From Planctomycetaceae bacterium (GTDB taxonomy: Bacteria > Planctomycetota > Planctomycetia > Planctomycetales > Planctomycetaceae), in contig JAKFVC010000005.1 in the NCBI GenBank assembly GCA_021732415.1, forward strand, positions 1 through 64,000: a stretch of 64,000 bases of DNA, written 5' to 3'. Within the stretch, counting starts at the first letter, position 1, and every line of letters starts with the position of its first letter. Below are positions 18,109-28,060 of the stretch, in pieces. The notes under the pieces were generated by a model, which saw only the letters and a list, made by a program, of their open reading frames with translations, was not told where the DNA came from and searched no databases. The position numbers were made by a program, and so were the translations under genes.

Positions 18109-18626
18109 GATCTACTCCTCGTTGATGGGTTTTCATCCGTCCTGCGGATGTTTCAATTCGGTTCTTACTTGGAGGACCAGCATTGCGGATTGTGAATTGC
18201 AAACGATGAACCATTGGGGGCGGAAACTCGCGGCATTTGATGTCGCACACGGCCATTTTGCAGTTTGCGTGCGATCGAGAAACTCGTGCCACCTTGTGAT
18301 TTATCAACCCGCGGCCGTTCGGTGCGGAACCGCGAAACGTTTGGAGTTTCCAGAGAAAGTGGTGATCTGGCGATAAGTTCGAACGTCAAAACACGGGAAT
18401 CCTTGCAAATCAATCGAGCGAATTGGTCGCCGACACATCAGTGATTGCGAAGTCGTTGTCCCCTCACACCCTCATTTCGAGTTGATACAAACAATCATTG
18501 ATGCATGTGAGCCCGGCGCTGTTAGGCCAGGAGTACCTTGTGTACCGAACAAGTGTATGATGACTCTATACCCCCAGCCGTTAAGGGACTGGGTTCACCC
18601 GCGTCAGTTTTGTTGAGGAGCTGGAA
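18109..18626. other. 518 bp divergent intergenic region
   Basis: This gap separates the basic protein gene (minus) from the HdeD-like gene (plus) and should hold both promoters. I saw only a small ATCCGTCCTGCGGAT hairpin near 18136 and no member of the window's repeat families. No gene was recognised. Confidence 0.4.
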
Positions 18627-19220
18627 ATGCCACCCGAAATCACTGATTTGAATAACGATTTGAATTTGGGCTCGCTGCACCTCGTGGGGGTCGACGAACT
18701 CAGGAAACGTTCGGGTTGGTTTATTGGATTGGGGATTGCCCTCGTGGTGCTGGGGATGCTGGCTCTGGGATCGTCGGTGATTTTTACGCTGGCCTCGATG
18801 GTGTTCATCGGCTGGCTGTTGGTGGCTGCCGGGATTCTGCAAACGGCGCATGCTGTTTTGGCCAAGCGGTGGGGTGGTTTTTTCGTCGATTTGTTGATGG
18901 GTGTGTTGAATATTGTCGTCGGCCTGATGGTTGCTGCGCATCCTGCCGCGGTGGCTGCGGCGCTGACTTTGTTGATAGCGGTATTTCTGATCGTGGGCGG
19001 AATTTTTCGTATTGCTCTGGCGCTGGCCATCCGATTTCAACATGTGTTCTGGTTAGTCCTGCACGGAATCATCAATGTGGCGCTCGGAGTGATGATTCTG
19101 CAGGAATGGCCCGTTTCGGGGCTGTGGGTGATCGGTCTGTTTATTGGCATCGACATGGTGTTCAACGGATGGACCTTGATCATGCTGGGTATGGCTGCTA
19201 AAAAGCTGCCCGCCGCATAG
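18627..19220 (+). CDS. HdeD-like (DUF308) multi-pass membrane protein
   Basis: The 197-residue protein has an N-terminal cytoplasmic stretch of about 27 residues and then about six membrane helices in pairs (WFIGLGIALVVLGMLALGSS, VFIGWLLVAAGILQTAHAV, VNIVVGLMVAAHP and others). This is the DUF308 repeat pattern of HdeD, an acid-resistance membrane protein in E. coli. Its biochemical role is not established. GAGGAG lies 8 nt before the ATG. A one-helix protein follows 86 bp downstream. Confidence 0.85.
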   Translation: MPPEITDLNNDLNLGSLHLVGVDELRKRSGWFIGLGIALVVLGMLALGSSVIFTLASMVFIGWLLVAAGILQTAHAVLAKRWGGFFVDLLMGVLNIVVGLMVAAHPAAVAAALTLLIAVFLIVGGIFRIALALAIRFQHVFWLVLHGIINVALGVMILQEWPVSGLWVIGLFIGIDMVFNGWTLIMLGMAAKKLPAA

Positions 19221-19306
19221 GTTTGCGGCGAAACGCCAGTCGCTCAGTACCCTCGCGAGCGGTCCCCGCCTCACGATTCGGACAAGTTCTTTACGAAGGT
19301 CAGGTC

Positions 19307-19510
19307 ATGGACGCCACACCCGTTCTCGCATTGATGAATCATCTGTTTTCGATGCCACGCTCGAATCCCGATCTGATCGTGGCCAGCGGTCTGGTCCTCG
19401 GAACGATGTATTACATCAGTCGCATCGCGAAGACCTGCATTACGTACGCCTTGGACGACAATCTCGTGCATCCGGCGGAAGCCGATTCGCGGGAGACGGC
19501 GGCTGAGTAG
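19307..19510 (+). CDS. Small one-helix membrane protein of unknown function
   Basis: This 67-residue protein has one likely transmembrane segment (DLIVASGLVLGTMYYISRIA, about 22-41) and a short acidic tail. The ATG follows AAGGTCAGG. I do not recognise the family. Its position after the HdeD-like gene suggests co-transcription. A GGGAG hairpin follows the stop. Confidence 0.55.
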   Translation: MDATPVLALMNHLFSMPRSNPDLIVASGLVLGTMYYISRIAKTCITYALDDNLVHPAEADSRETAAE

Positions 19511-19545
19511 CCGTAACTCGATCAAGTGTCGAAGTCATTCGAGTT

Positions 19546-19632
19546 GATGGGAGAGTGAGGCTCCCGCCGAACCGCGAGTGCTTCCCGGACGTCGATAGAC
19601 TTTGCGGCTCGGCGGGAGCCTCGCCCTCCCAT
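19546..19632. repeat. GGGAGGGTGAGGCTCC hairpin, copy 1
   Basis: ATGGGAGAGTGAGGCTCCCG and CGAACCGC form the left arm; GCGGCTCGGCGGGAGCCTCG and CCCTCCCAT form the right arm, with a loop of about 25 bp. It is located between the one-helix protein and the RND exporter. Confidence 0.8.
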
Positions 19633-19765
19633 GAACCCCAATGTAAGCGACAAATCGCTCGTTCTTAACCGACGAGGATTCACCTGCTCACCGAGTTTGC
19701 TATAGTACGCCCGGCGATCCGCTCGCGCTGCTGTCTCGGCTGGCGTGAGAGATGTGTTCTTCCGG

Positions 19766-22033
19766 ATGAAGGAGCGTGCGTCTGTGGCGAGTGGTCGTTG
19801 GAACCGTTTCATCGACGGGCTGGTCAAGTATCGGCTGGGGTTGCTGTGTCTGGCGATTGTGCTGACCGCGTTGTCGATCTCGCCCGCCAATCAAGTGACG
19901 TTCGATCAGACGATCGAATCTCTGTACGCACCCGGCAATCCGCGGCTGATCGAATATACCAACAGCAAGGCGATTTTCGGCGGCGACGAGTACATCTTTC
20001 TCACGTACACCGACCCGCAATTGTTTGAGGACGCAGGACAAGAACGCCTGGCGAACCTCGCTGCAAAAGTGGCAGAAGTGCCGGGGGTCGTTTTCGACAG
20101 CGTTCAAAGTCTCAACACCTATCTGGAACTGACGAATCGCAGGCCGTTCAAGTCGCGGCGAGCAAAACTGCTGGAGTTCTCGCGCGGGGTGTTACTGGGG
20201 GATGACAACCAGACCACGGCGATCGCGATGCGTCTGGAAGATGAAGCCACCGCGAAGGTCTCGCGTCCGGCCACGATTGCCGCACTGCGCCGCATCGCTG
20301 CCGAGCAATCGATCCCGACGAACGTGGTGGGCGAACCCACGCTGGTTCTCGATATGTTCCGCTACGCCGAGGAAGACGGCCAATTCATGGGCTGGGCGGC
20401 GTCCATCCTGATGGTCGCGGTGATCCTGTTTTTCCTGCGCGATTTTCGCTCGATCATCCTGCCGTTCGTCATTGTGCAGATGACGATTCTCTGGACTAAA
20501 GCCGGGCTGTGGAGCACTCATCTGCAGCTCACGATGGTCAGCTCGATCCTGGGTTCGCTGGTCACGATCATCGGTGTCTCGACCGTGGTGTACCTGTCAT
20601 TTTACTTCCAGGAATTGCGGCAGAAGTTTGATCGAGAAACGGCCTTCCGCAAAATGCTGGAGGTCATCGGCATCGATATTACGTGGGTGTGCGTGACGAC
20701 AGCGACCGGCTTTGCGGCGCACTTGTCGAGTCACCTGCACCCCGTCCGTTCGTTCGGATTGACGATGGTGATGGGATCTCTGCTGGTGTTGCTGGCGATG
20801 GCGCTCGTGCTGCCGGCCGGAATGCTGTTGGGGGCCGGGCAGATCCCCACGGGAAAACCGCGCGGGGAACAACAAGTCAACCAGTCGCTGCATAAGCTCA
20901 CGGCCTGGGTCCTGAGTCATCAGTGGTGGATTGGCATTGCCACGCTGTTCGTGCTGGTCGGCGGCATCAGCGGGCTGTGGCAACTGCGAGTCGACACCGA
21001 CTTCACCCGCAATTTCAGATCGTCGAGTTCCGTCGTTCAAGCGTTGAACTTCATGGAGGAAAAGCTGGGAGGGGCGGGCTTATGGGAAGTCAATTTCTCC
21101 GCTCCCGAAGAACTGGATGAGGACCATCTGGAAAAAGTCCGCCAACTGACGACAAAACTCCGCGAAATGAAAACGGGCAATGAACCGGCCCTGACGAAGG
21201 TGATTTCGCTGACTGATGGACTCGATATTCTGCCGCGCATCCCCATTCTGGTGCCGGATGATGACGCCAAGATTCGCTGGCTGAATGGGATGCAAACCGG
21301 TTTCAGCGACAGCCTGTTCAATCCCACCAAAGGCCGCATGCGGATCATGCTGCGGGCTCGGGAACGGCAGACTGCGGAAGAAAAAGAGCTGTTGATCAAC
21401 CGCGTGACCGAGGTGACCCGATCGGTCTTTCCCGAAGCGAAGGTCACCGGCCTGTTCGTGTTGCTCAACTATCTGGTCGACAGCTTGCTCTCGGACCAAA
21501 TCCTGGGGCTGGTCGTGGGCGCGATCGGGCTGATTGTGGTGATGGCGATCGCCTATCGTTCGATCTGGATGGGGATGATCTCGCTGGTCCCGAACGTACT
21601 GCCGATCTTACTCTTGCTGGGGGGCATGGGCTGGGCGGGAATTCCGGTCAATATTGGGACGGCGATGATCTCCAGCGACACGATGGGGCTGACGATTCAC
21701 GATAGCATTTTCTATCTCTCTGCCTACAACCGAGCCCGCCAATCGGGACTCGATTTCCGGGGGGCGCTGCATGAAGTCCAGACCGAAGTCCGCCGGCCGC
21801 TGATCTATTCGAATATCGCCCTGATCCTGGGTTTCCTGGTGCTGACGACATCCAACTTCGTGCCGCTGATTTACTTCGGGGCACTGGTCAGCACGGCGAT
21901 TGCGGGGGGCTTGTTGGTGAATTTGTTGCTGATACCATTGCTGTTGCAGATTGGCGAACCACGTCAGCCCATAGAGACTTCCGCGGCGATCTCGCCCGAG
22001 GCAGCGAATCCGAATTCAGCCCGGCAGGGGTGA
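19766..22033 (+). CDS. RND/MMPL-family exporter
   Basis: The 755-residue protein has the hydrophobic-helix, large-periplasmic-loop, helix-bundle layout in duplicate. First half: helix near 25-42, loop to about 205, then helices from WAASILMVAVILFFLRDF to VLLAMALVLPAGMLL. Second half: helix near 385-405, loop to about 570, then LGLVVGAIGLIVVMAIAYR to NLLLIPLLLQIG. This matches MMPL/hopanoid-transporter-like RND permeases, which use proton flow to move lipids or hydrophobic molecules. No adaptor or outer-membrane channel is adjacent. ATG 19766 is preferred over GTG 19745. Confidence 0.88.
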   Translation: MKERASVASGRWNRFIDGLVKYRLGLLCLAIVLTALSISPANQVTFDQTIESLYAPGNPRLIEYTNSKAIFGGDEYIFLTYTDPQLFEDAGQERLANLAAKVAEVPGVVFDSVQSLNTYLELTNRRPFKSRRAKLLEFSRGVLLGDDNQTTAIAMRLEDEATAKVSRPATIAALRRIAAEQSIPTNVVGEPTLVLDMFRYAEEDGQFMGWAASILMVAVILFFLRDFRSIILPFVIVQMTILWTKAGLWSTHLQLTMVSSILGSLVTIIGVSTVVYLSFYFQELRQKFDRETAFRKMLEVIGIDITWVCVTTATGFAAHLSSHLHPVRSFGLTMVMGSLLVLLAMALVLPAGMLLGAGQIPTGKPRGEQQVNQSLHKLTAWVLSHQWWIGIATLFVLVGGISGLWQLRVDTDFTRNFRSSSSVVQALNFMEEKLGGAGLWEVNFSAPEELDEDHLEKVRQLTTKLREMKTGNEPALTKVISLTDGLDILPRIPILVPDDDAKIRWLNGMQTGFSDSLFNPTKGRMRIMLRARERQTAEEKELLINRVTEVTRSVFPEAKVTGLFVLLNYLVDSLLSDQILGLVVGAIGLIVVMAIAYRSIWMGMISLVPNVLPILLLLGGMGWAGIPVNIGTAMISSDTMGLTIHDSIFYLSAYNRARQSGLDFRGALHEVQTEVRRPLIYSNIALILGFLVLTTSNFVPLIYFGALVSTAIAGGLLVNLLLIPLLLQIGEPRQPIETSAAISPEAANPNSARQG

Positions 22034-22057
22034 CATCATGGAGGGTGTCTGGACGTC

Positions 22058-22144
22058 ACGGGAGGGTGAGGCTCCTGCCGAACCGCAAGCGTCAATTGGC
22101 CGTCGATAAACGCTTGCGGTTCGGCAGGAGCCTCACCCTCCCAT
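22058..22144. repeat. GGGAGGGTGAGGCTCC hairpin, copy 2
   Basis: CGGGAGGGTGAGGCTCCTGC with CGAACCGCAAGCG is mirrored by CGCTTGCGGTTCGGCAGGAG with CCTCACCCTCCC. The loop is about 20 bp. It lies 25 bp after the RND stop. The right flank GATGCCGAAATATCCTTCAC matches, in reverse, the left flank of the copy at 59534. Confidence 0.85.
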
Positions 22145-22198
22145 GATGCCGAAATATCCTTCACATCGTAGCTTGGAAGGGTCGCAGAAAACTGGATC

Positions 22199-22657
22199 AT
22201 GACCGAACCCATACCAGAAACAACGCGACACAAGTCTATCAAACGCGTTTTGATCGTGGTGTTGATTTGCTTCCCATTAATCTGGGGCGCGGAGGAGTAT
22301 CTGCAGTCACAAAGAGACGAATTCTCTGGCCACTGGGATTACGCTGGAACTCCACTGAGCCTAAGTGCTAACGGTGACTATGAACTTAGCTTGCCTAGCG
22401 GGTCGACCATTGCCAAAGGCTACTGGTGGCGCATCGGTCATCTGGCAGGTTTTCACGAATGGCACCACGATTGGTCGTGGTTCAGCCGGATTTGGTATTT
22501 TGCCACAAAGTATGAACTGCAAACGCTTCGATTTGTAGGGCCTGATACCTTCGAAATGACTGGCGGAACTGGTGTTACGCGAACGGTCAAGGCGCTAAAG
22601 CCCGCAGTTCGGCCAACAATAAATCCAGCGGCAACAGCTTTGAGATTACGGTCGTAG
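22199..22657 (+). CDS. Hypothetical membrane-anchored protein
   Basis: The 152-residue protein has one N-terminal membrane anchor (VLIVVLICFPLIWGAEEYL, about 18-36) and then a stretch that looks beta-rich (FSGHWDYAGTPLSLSANGDY, GSTIAKGYWWRIG, FEMTGGTGVTRTV). The pattern resembles a small lipocalin-like or copper-resistance-type barrel, but I do not recognise a family. No strong ribosome-binding site is visible. Its 3' end overlaps the convergent gene by 71 bp. Confidence 0.5.
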   Translation: MTEPIPETTRHKSIKRVLIVVLICFPLIWGAEEYLQSQRDEFSGHWDYAGTPLSLSANGDYELSLPSGSTIAKGYWWRIGHLAGFHEWHHDWSWFSRIWYFATKYELQTLRFVGPDTFEMTGGTGVTRTVKALKPAVRPTINPAATALRLRS

Positions 22658-23435
22658 CGCCCAAGACCCGCAGTTCGTTGACGATGTCCGCCGTTACGAA
22701 ACCCACCAACACCACCATTTTCGAACTGGGATGTCGTCTCCGGAACTCACCCCAACGTTGTCGCATGGCTTGGTCAAACGGGTCTGTGTCCCATAACACG
22801 ATCTGACCTCCGCCCGCCGAACCCTCCGCAGCGACTGGAAATCCCGCCTTACGAACCAGTTCCACCCACATCTCGGCCAGTTTGCGGTCAGGTGAGATCA
22901 CCCGGATAACGCACCGCGAACCCGATGCAGAGCCGGTCGCAATCGCCGGCTGCTGATGGCGGAAAATCTCATCGCGACCGGCGGTCCACTGCAATGGCGC
23001 CTCGGACAACTCGGGAGCGGTGAGTTGCTGCATTTCTGAGCGCAGTGCTGCGCCAAAATGCTCCAATGGAATGCGCAGGGCCAGCGGCCAATCCTGCCGG
23101 GAGCGGCCGTCGGAAACACACCACGGCCCGTAGCAACACAGCACACGCGACAACGGACCGAAACCGGGCAGTGCCAGAATGGCACGGAAGGGGAATTCGT
23201 CGGACCAGGTCTGGACGACGATGATCAGGTCGGGAAACTCACCCCGATGACAGAGCTCAGCGAGTTCGTCCACGTTGAGGAGCTGAGTCAACGCTCCTTC
23301 AGGAACGGCAACGGACACCAGCCTCTGGACTTCGAGGAACTCGCTGCTACCCGGGGCACCCAATAAAACAACACGGGGGAGAGGCAAAACCTCTTCCCCC
23401 GTGTCGTGAAGTATTCTCAGCCGATCAGACATCAC
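22587..23435 (-). CDS. Hypothetical protein with a degenerate receiver-like C-terminal domain
   Basis: The 282-residue protein has two alpha/beta parts. Residues about 15-130 contain VVLLGAPGSSEFLEVQRLVS and PDLIIVVQTWSDEFPF. Residues about 165-282 contain CVIRVISPDRKLAEMWVELV, IVLWDTDPFDQAMRQRWGEF, KMVVLVGFVTADIV and GATTVISKLLPLDLLLAEL. The second part resembles a response-regulator receiver domain without a clear phospho-acceptor context; a regulatory role is inference. A strong terminator-like hairpin lies in its first 25 codons, so the true start might be further downstream. Confidence 0.55.
   Translation of the reverse strand: MMSDRLRILHDTGEEVLPLPRVVLLGAPGSSEFLEVQRLVSVAVPEGALTQLLNVDELAELCHRGEFPDLIIVVQTWSDEFPFRAILALPGFGPLSRVLCCYGPWCVSDGRSRQDWPLALRIPLEHFGAALRSEMQQLTAPELSEAPLQWTAGRDEIFRHQQPAIATGSASGSRCVIRVISPDRKLAEMWVELVRKAGFPVAAEGSAGGGQIVLWDTDPFDQAMRQRWGEFRRRHPSSKMVVLVGFVTADIVNELRVLGATTVISKLLPLDLLLAELRALAP
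23361..23404 (-). terminator. Rho-independent terminator after the Bax-inhibitor gene
   Basis: On the minus strand, ACACGGGGGAAGAGG and CCTCTCCCCCGTGT form a stem of about 14 pairs with one bulge and a TTTTG loop, followed by TGTTTTATT. It is placed to end the yccA-like transcript but lies inside the 5' part of the next open frame. Confidence 0.72.
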
Positions 23436-23463
23436 AAAACTCGGTGCTTACTCTCAGCGGTGC

Positions 23464-24189
23464 TTAGTCTCGGCTCTGCAACGCCATGACGATTCGCAGA
23501 ACGTAGTAGAACAGCAGCGCCACCGAGGCGAACAATTGCAGTGCCGCACCCACATGCTGGTCAGTGCGGTAGTGGTGCAACACGTTGGACGTGTCATACA
23601 GAATGTATCCACAAGCCAGCAGGACCATGGCACCGCAGAAGAACAACCCCAGGCTGAAGCCCATGAAGATCGAGGCGATGATGATCACCAATGCGGACCA
23701 GCCGGCGATCATCAGCGTCGTTCGCAAGAACGAGAAATCCGCCCCGCTCACCAGGACGATCGTCGTCAACCCGGCGAACATCAACAACGTGATGATACCC
23801 GCGGTCGGGATGATACTTGCGCCGCCCTTGTCCATCAATGTGGCCAGGCTCAATATTGGTGCGAAGAACACGACTTCGGCCACCGTGTAGAGTGCCAGTC
23901 CCATGTACTGAACGGACTGCGACGCGCTGCGACTGGCCCACGATTGGGCGAGCCACGTGGCGGCCATATAACCGACGAAGATCACCAGCATCCCGACTTG
24001 TCCCTTGCCCATCACGAAACGCAGGATCTCAGCTGGCGGGACCACCGTAAACAGCACCGCTTCCAACCCGATGAACGCCAGGATGGCCCCAAACAGGTGG
24101 AGATAGGTTCGTTGCAAGAATTTCGCTCGCTCACCGGCGGCGGCATCAATTGCAAACAAGTCGTTGGCATAGCTTTGCCCGTAACTCAT
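23464..24189 (-). CDS. Bax inhibitor-1/YccA family membrane protein
   Basis: The 241-residue protein has a short cytoplasmic N-terminus (about 1-25) and seven hydrophobic segments, e.g. LHLFGAILAFIGLEAVLFTV, MLVIFVGYMAATWLA, LYTVAEVVFFAPILSLA and LVIIIASIFMGFSLGLFF. The late motif CGYILYDTSNVLHHYRTDQH holds the conserved Asp region of the BI-1/TMBIM family. Bacterial members such as YetJ act as pH-sensitive calcium leak channels, and YccA modulates FtsH in E. coli. AAGGGATGATG lies upstream of the ATG. A terminator follows. Confidence 0.92.
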   Translation of the reverse strand: MSYGQSYANDLFAIDAAAGERAKFLQRTYLHLFGAILAFIGLEAVLFTVVPPAEILRFVMGKGQVGMLVIFVGYMAATWLAQSWASRSASQSVQYMGLALYTVAEVVFFAPILSLATLMDKGGASIIPTAGIITLLMFAGLTTIVLVSGADFSFLRTTLMIAGWSALVIIIASIFMGFSLGLFFCGAMVLLACGYILYDTSNVLHHYRTDQHVGAALQLFASVALLFYYVLRIVMALQSRD

Positions 24190-25293
24190 CGCATCATCCC
24201 TTTCTGAAATCTTTTTTGAAGGTAGTAACCGAGACTCAAGTCACTCAAGGTCAACGATCAACATGAGATCTCGGCTCATGAAATAATCGCTGCTGGTGAC
24301 GGAATGTCAATTCGATCGAGGACGCGGCGACATTAAAAGACAGGACGTGGGTTTCGTCGCCATCAGGATTTTACCCCTCGGCGGTTGAAGATGTCTATCT
24401 CAGGACCTCAACAAATTTCACATATGAACAGTATTTCGCCATATCGAGTCGCGTCGTATCGTGGGACGGGTCTCCTGGCCCCGTCCGTCCTCCGGCCGTA
24501 AAACAGGAAACGGTGATACTCACAAGAAGTGCCGCACAAAATCAGGCACGTAGTGCATTGAACCTTCTTCCTTCGTGTCCTTTGTGACCTTCTGTTCCAA
24601 TCTTTTTAAACAGAAGGTCACGAAGGACACGAAGAAATGCAAGAAGAGAGGGACGGACGGGCCTGGAGACCCGTCCCACGATACGCGGACCGCATCTGCC
24701 AAAACGGCACCTCGTCGTTTCAGTTTCTCGTCCAGTTCCTTTGGTACTTGATTTGTCGCGTCCCTGAACCTGCCGTCGCGGGGCCGCGATGGAACCGCAA
24801 AGGGTGTCCGGCATTCGCCTCCGCGTTTTCTCACGTTCAAGTCCCAATTTGGTTTGCGTCAAACCGAATCTTGCCTTGATCGGACCGGAGTACTAGAATT
24901 CGGCAAGTTTGCCCGATCCTTACAGACTCTATCACCGGAATTCCTGGATCGATCCAAGTTCGTGTGAGAATTGTTCTTGTGAGGGATGGCACGAAAGGTG
25001 CACTTTCCCGATGTAAACCGAACTTTCGTCACGTTCGGTCGCTCTGAATTTCAGAGATTCCGACCGTTGCCTGCGACGAGCCGTTCCTGAGGTATGTTTG
25101 GAAGTCCTGACTGTCCATAAATCCGCATCTCGCTCAAAGTGACGAGAGTTAAAAAAATTTCGAAGACACACACGATGACTCGGAGAGCCATCGGCCAAGC
25201 CGCAAGATAGCGGGAAAATGTCGAGACCCCGTCGACAGGAATTTGACGAATCGCAACGGCTGTCACGCCGCAGATTCCGAAAGGAAGATCTCA
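24190..25293. other. 1.1 kb divergent intergenic region upstream of clpC
   Basis: The gap contains the nested palindrome at 24456-24685 and otherwise no recognisable gene. A candidate sigma70-type promoter reading toward clpC is TTGCCT (24871-24876), a 17 bp spacer, then TAGAAT (24894-24899); it would give a leader of about 390 nt. No CIRCE element was seen. Confidence 0.4.
24456..24685. repeat. Nested palindromic element, GGGACGGGTCTCC family, copy 3
   Basis: Outer arms GTATCGTGGGACGGGTCTCC and GGAGACCCGTCCCACGATAC are 228 bp end to end. The inner inverted repeat is CTTCGTGTCCTTTGTGACCT with TCTGTT (24571-24596) against AACAGAAGGTCACGAAGGAC with ACGAAG (24609-24636), separated by about 12 bp. 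Confidence 0.9.
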
Positions 25294-27837
25294 ATGTACG
25301 AACGATTTACCGATCGCGCCCGCAAGGTCATGCAGCTCGCGAATCAAGAAGCGCAGCGCTTTAATCACGAATACATCGGTACCGAACACATTTTGCTCGG
25401 GTTGGTCAAAGAAGGTTCCGGCGTCGCCGCGAACGTTCTCAAGAACCTCGATGTTGACCTGCGTAAGATCCGCAATGAAGTCGAGAAGATCGTTCAACCC
25501 GGTCCCGATATCGTGACGATGGGCAAGCTGCCCCAGACGCCTCGGGCCAAGAAGGTGATCGAATACTCGATGGAAGAGGCTCGCAACCTCAACCATAACT
25601 ACGTCGGAACCGAGCATATTCTGCTCGGTCTGCTCCGCGAACAAGAAGGCGTGGCCGCACAGGTTCTGATGAACCTCGGTCTGAAGCTGGAGGATGTCCG
25701 CGAAGAAGTCCTCAATCTCCTCGGTCATGGGATGGAATCGGCCGAAGGGAGTTCCGAACGCGGCCAGCCCGGCGCAAAGGGCGGTGAAGGGGGCGCGACC
25801 GCCAAGGGTGGCAAGAGCAAGACCCCGGCCCTCGACAGCTTCGGTCGCGATCTGACTGAACTGGCTCGCCAGAACAAGCTCGATCCGGTCATCGGCCGGT
25901 CGAACGAAATCGAACGCGTGATTCAGATCCTGTCACGCCGCCAGAAGAACAACCCGGTGCTCCTCGGTGAAGCCGGCGTCGGTAAGACGGCTATCGTCGA
26001 AGGTCTCGCTCAGATGATCATCGACGGGACGGTCCCCGAATTGCTGCGTGATCGCCGCATCGTGGTCCTCGACCTGGCGATGATGGTCGCCGGTACGAAA
26101 TACCGCGGTCAGTTCGAAGAGCGTATCAAGGCCGTGATGAACGAAGTTCGTCGGGCTCGGAACACAATCCTCTTCATCGACGAGTTGCATACTCTGGTTG
26201 GTGCAGGTGGAGCGGAAGGGGCGATCGATGCGTCGAACGTCTTGAAGCCGGCTCTGAGCCGTGGCGAACTGCAGTGCATCGGTGCGACAACGCTCGATGA
26301 ATACCGCAAATACATCGAAAAAGACGGTGCTTTGGAACGCCGGTTCCAGACCGTGGTCGTCGAACCGCCCAGTGCCACCGAAGCCGTCGAGATCCTCAAG
26401 GGTCTGCGCGATCGGTACGAAACGCACCACAACGTGCAGATCACCGACGACGCCCTCGAGGCCGCCGTCGAACTCTCGACACGCTACATCACAGCTCGTT
26501 GCCTGCCGGATAAGGCGATCGACGTCATCGACGAAGCGGGTGCGCGCATCCGGTTGAAGTCGATGGTCCGTCCGCCCGATCTGAGCGAACTTGAAGACGA
26601 AATCGAACGCCTCAAGCAAGAGAAGGAAGAGGCGGTCGCCAATCAGGACTTCGAACGGGCTGCAGAGCTCCGCGACAAGGCTGAGAAGCTCGCTAAGAAG
26701 AAGGAAAATCTGAAGAAGGAATGGCAGGAGAAATCCAAGCAGACAGAAGGCCTCGTCGATGCTGACGTGATTGCTGAAGTCGTTGCCAAGATGACCGGTA
26801 TTCCGTTGACTCGCCTGTCGAGCGAAGACGCCGTCCGCCTGCTGCAGATGGAAGACGAACTCAAGAAGAAGGTTATCAGCCAGGAAGAAGGCATCAAGCG
26901 GATCGCCAAGGCTGTCCGCCGCAGCCGCAGTGGATTGAAGGATCCCAAGCGGCCCACCGGTGCGTTCCTGTTTGCTGGGCCGACCGGTGTTGGTAAGACG
27001 TTGCTCGCCAAGTCGCTGGCAGAATTCCTGTTCGGCGACCAGAGTTCGCTTATTCAGATCGACATGAGCGAATACATGGAGAAGCACAACGTCAGCCGCC
27101 TGATCGGTGCCCCTCCGGGTTATGTCGGCTATGAAGAAGGTGGACAGTTGACGGAGAAGATTCGTCGCCGTCCTTACGCCGTGGTGCTTCTCGACGAAAT
27201 CGAGAAGGCTCACCCCGATGTCTTCAACATGCTGTTGCAGATTATGGAAGAAGGTCACCTGACCGACAGCTTTGGTCGCAAGGTCGACTTCAAGAACGTT
27301 GTCTTGATCATGACCACGAATGCCGGTGCGAACGTGATTCACTCAGGTGATACGTTCGGCTTCGGCAAGAAGGACGAAGACACCAGCTACGACCGGATGA
27401 AGCAACGTTTGATGCACGAAATCGAACGCGAATTCAAACCGGAATTCCTGGGTCGTCTGGATGACGTGGTCGTGTTCCGCAGCCTGACTCGCGAAAACCT
27501 GAAGCAGATCGTCGAAATCGAACTGTCGAAGGTCCGCGAACGGTTGTCCGAAAAGGGTCTCGATCTGATCCTGACCGAAGAGGCCAAAGAATTCATCATC
27601 GGCAAGGGTGGCGAGGTCGACTATGGTGCTCGTCCGCTACGTCGGTCGGTGGAAAACTACATCGAAGACCCGCTGGCGGAAGAACTCCTCAAGGGTCAGT
27701 TCAACGGCAAGAACCGGATTACGGTGACGGTGAAGGAAGTCGGCGATCAAAAGCAGCTCGACTTCGTTTCCTCAACCGAACTCCCTGGCGACAGCCACGA
27801 ATTGGTTGCGGCAGCTCCGGCTGCGAAGAGCGAGTAA
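25294..27837 (+). CDS. clpC: ATP-dependent Clp protease ATP-binding subunit ClpC
   Basis: ClpC is a two-ring AAA+ unfoldase that feeds substrates to ClpP. The 847 residues hold two Clp_N repeats ([19 protein letters not shown] near 4, [20 protein letters not shown] near 88) and AAA1 with Walker A ([14 protein letters not shown] near 224) and Walker B ([17 protein letters not shown]). A UVR domain ([20 protein letters not shown] near 448) and AAA2 ([14 protein letters not shown] near 562; [16 protein letters not shown]) follow. The UVR domain identifies ClpC rather than ClpB or ClpA. AAGGAAG precedes ATG 25294. mcsAB and ctsR are absent. Confidence 0.97.
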   Translation: MYERFTDRARKVMQLANQEAQRFNHEYIGTEHILLGLVKEGSGVAANVLKNLDVDLRKIRNEVEKIVQPGPDIVTMGKLPQTPRAKKVIEYSMEEARNLNHNYVGTEHILLGLLREQEGVAAQVLMNLGLKLEDVREEVLNLLGHGMESAEGSSERGQPGAKGGEGGATAKGGKSKTPALDSFGRDLTELARQNKLDPVIGRSNEIERVIQILSRRQKNNPVLLGEAGVGKTAIVEGLAQMIIDGTVPELLRDRRIVVLDLAMMVAGTKYRGQFEERIKAVMNEVRRARNTILFIDELHTLVGAGGAEGAIDASNVLKPALSRGELQCIGATTLDEYRKYIEKDGALERRFQTVVVEPPSATEAVEILKGLRDRYETHHNVQITDDALEAAVELSTRYITARCLPDKAIDVIDEAGARIRLKSMVRPPDLSELEDEIERLKQEKEEAVANQDFERAAELRDKAEKLAKKKENLKKEWQEKSKQTEGLVDADVIAEVVAKMTGIPLTRLSSEDAVRLLQMEDELKKKVISQEEGIKRIAKAVRRSRSGLKDPKRPTGAFLFAGPTGVGKTLLAKSLAEFLFGDQSSLIQIDMSEYMEKHNVSRLIGAPPGYVGYEEGGQLTEKIRRRPYAVVLLDEIEKAHPDVFNMLLQIMEEGHLTDSFGRKVDFKNVVLIMTTNAGANVIHSGDTFGFGKKDEDTSYDRMKQRLMHEIEREFKPEFLGRLDDVVVFRSLTRENLKQIVEIELSKVRERLSEKGLDLILTEEAKEFIIGKGGEVDYGARPLRRSVENYIEDPLAEELLKGQFNGKNRITVTVKEVGDQKQLDFVSSTELPGDSHELVAAAPAAKSE

Positions 27838-27861
27838 GTTTTCGCTGACAATCTGATGCAA

Positions 27862-27902
27862 CACCAAGAGCCATCCCGGATCGGGGTGGCTCTTGGCATT
27901 TT
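27862..27902 (+). terminator. Terminator after clpC
   Basis: CCAAGAGCCATCCC pairs with GGGGTGGCTCTTGG around a GGATC loop and is followed by CATTTT. It begins 26 bp after the clpC stop. The T-tract is short. Confidence 0.75.
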
Positions 27903-28060
27903 GGGCGCAGGTTGAGATCCATTGCGAAATTTGGACTGCGGCGATTGATCGCCGCTTTCCTATGCATGTCCAACCGGGGCGAACAGTCCAGCACTGCCGC
28001 AATAAAAGGTGAGTCCGGGGCCTTATAGCATTCGGCTTACCTGCGTTTTGATTCGCTCTG

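Noticed and set aside
24520-24862. Open frames with a RVSRPVRP peptide, seen at many loci
   Set aside because: The peptide is simply the translation of the GGGACGGGTCTCC palindrome arm and recurs wherever the repeat does.
25933-27342. A 469-codon open frame antisense to clpC
   Set aside because: It is entirely inside the strongly conserved clpC gene and is a codon-usage shadow.
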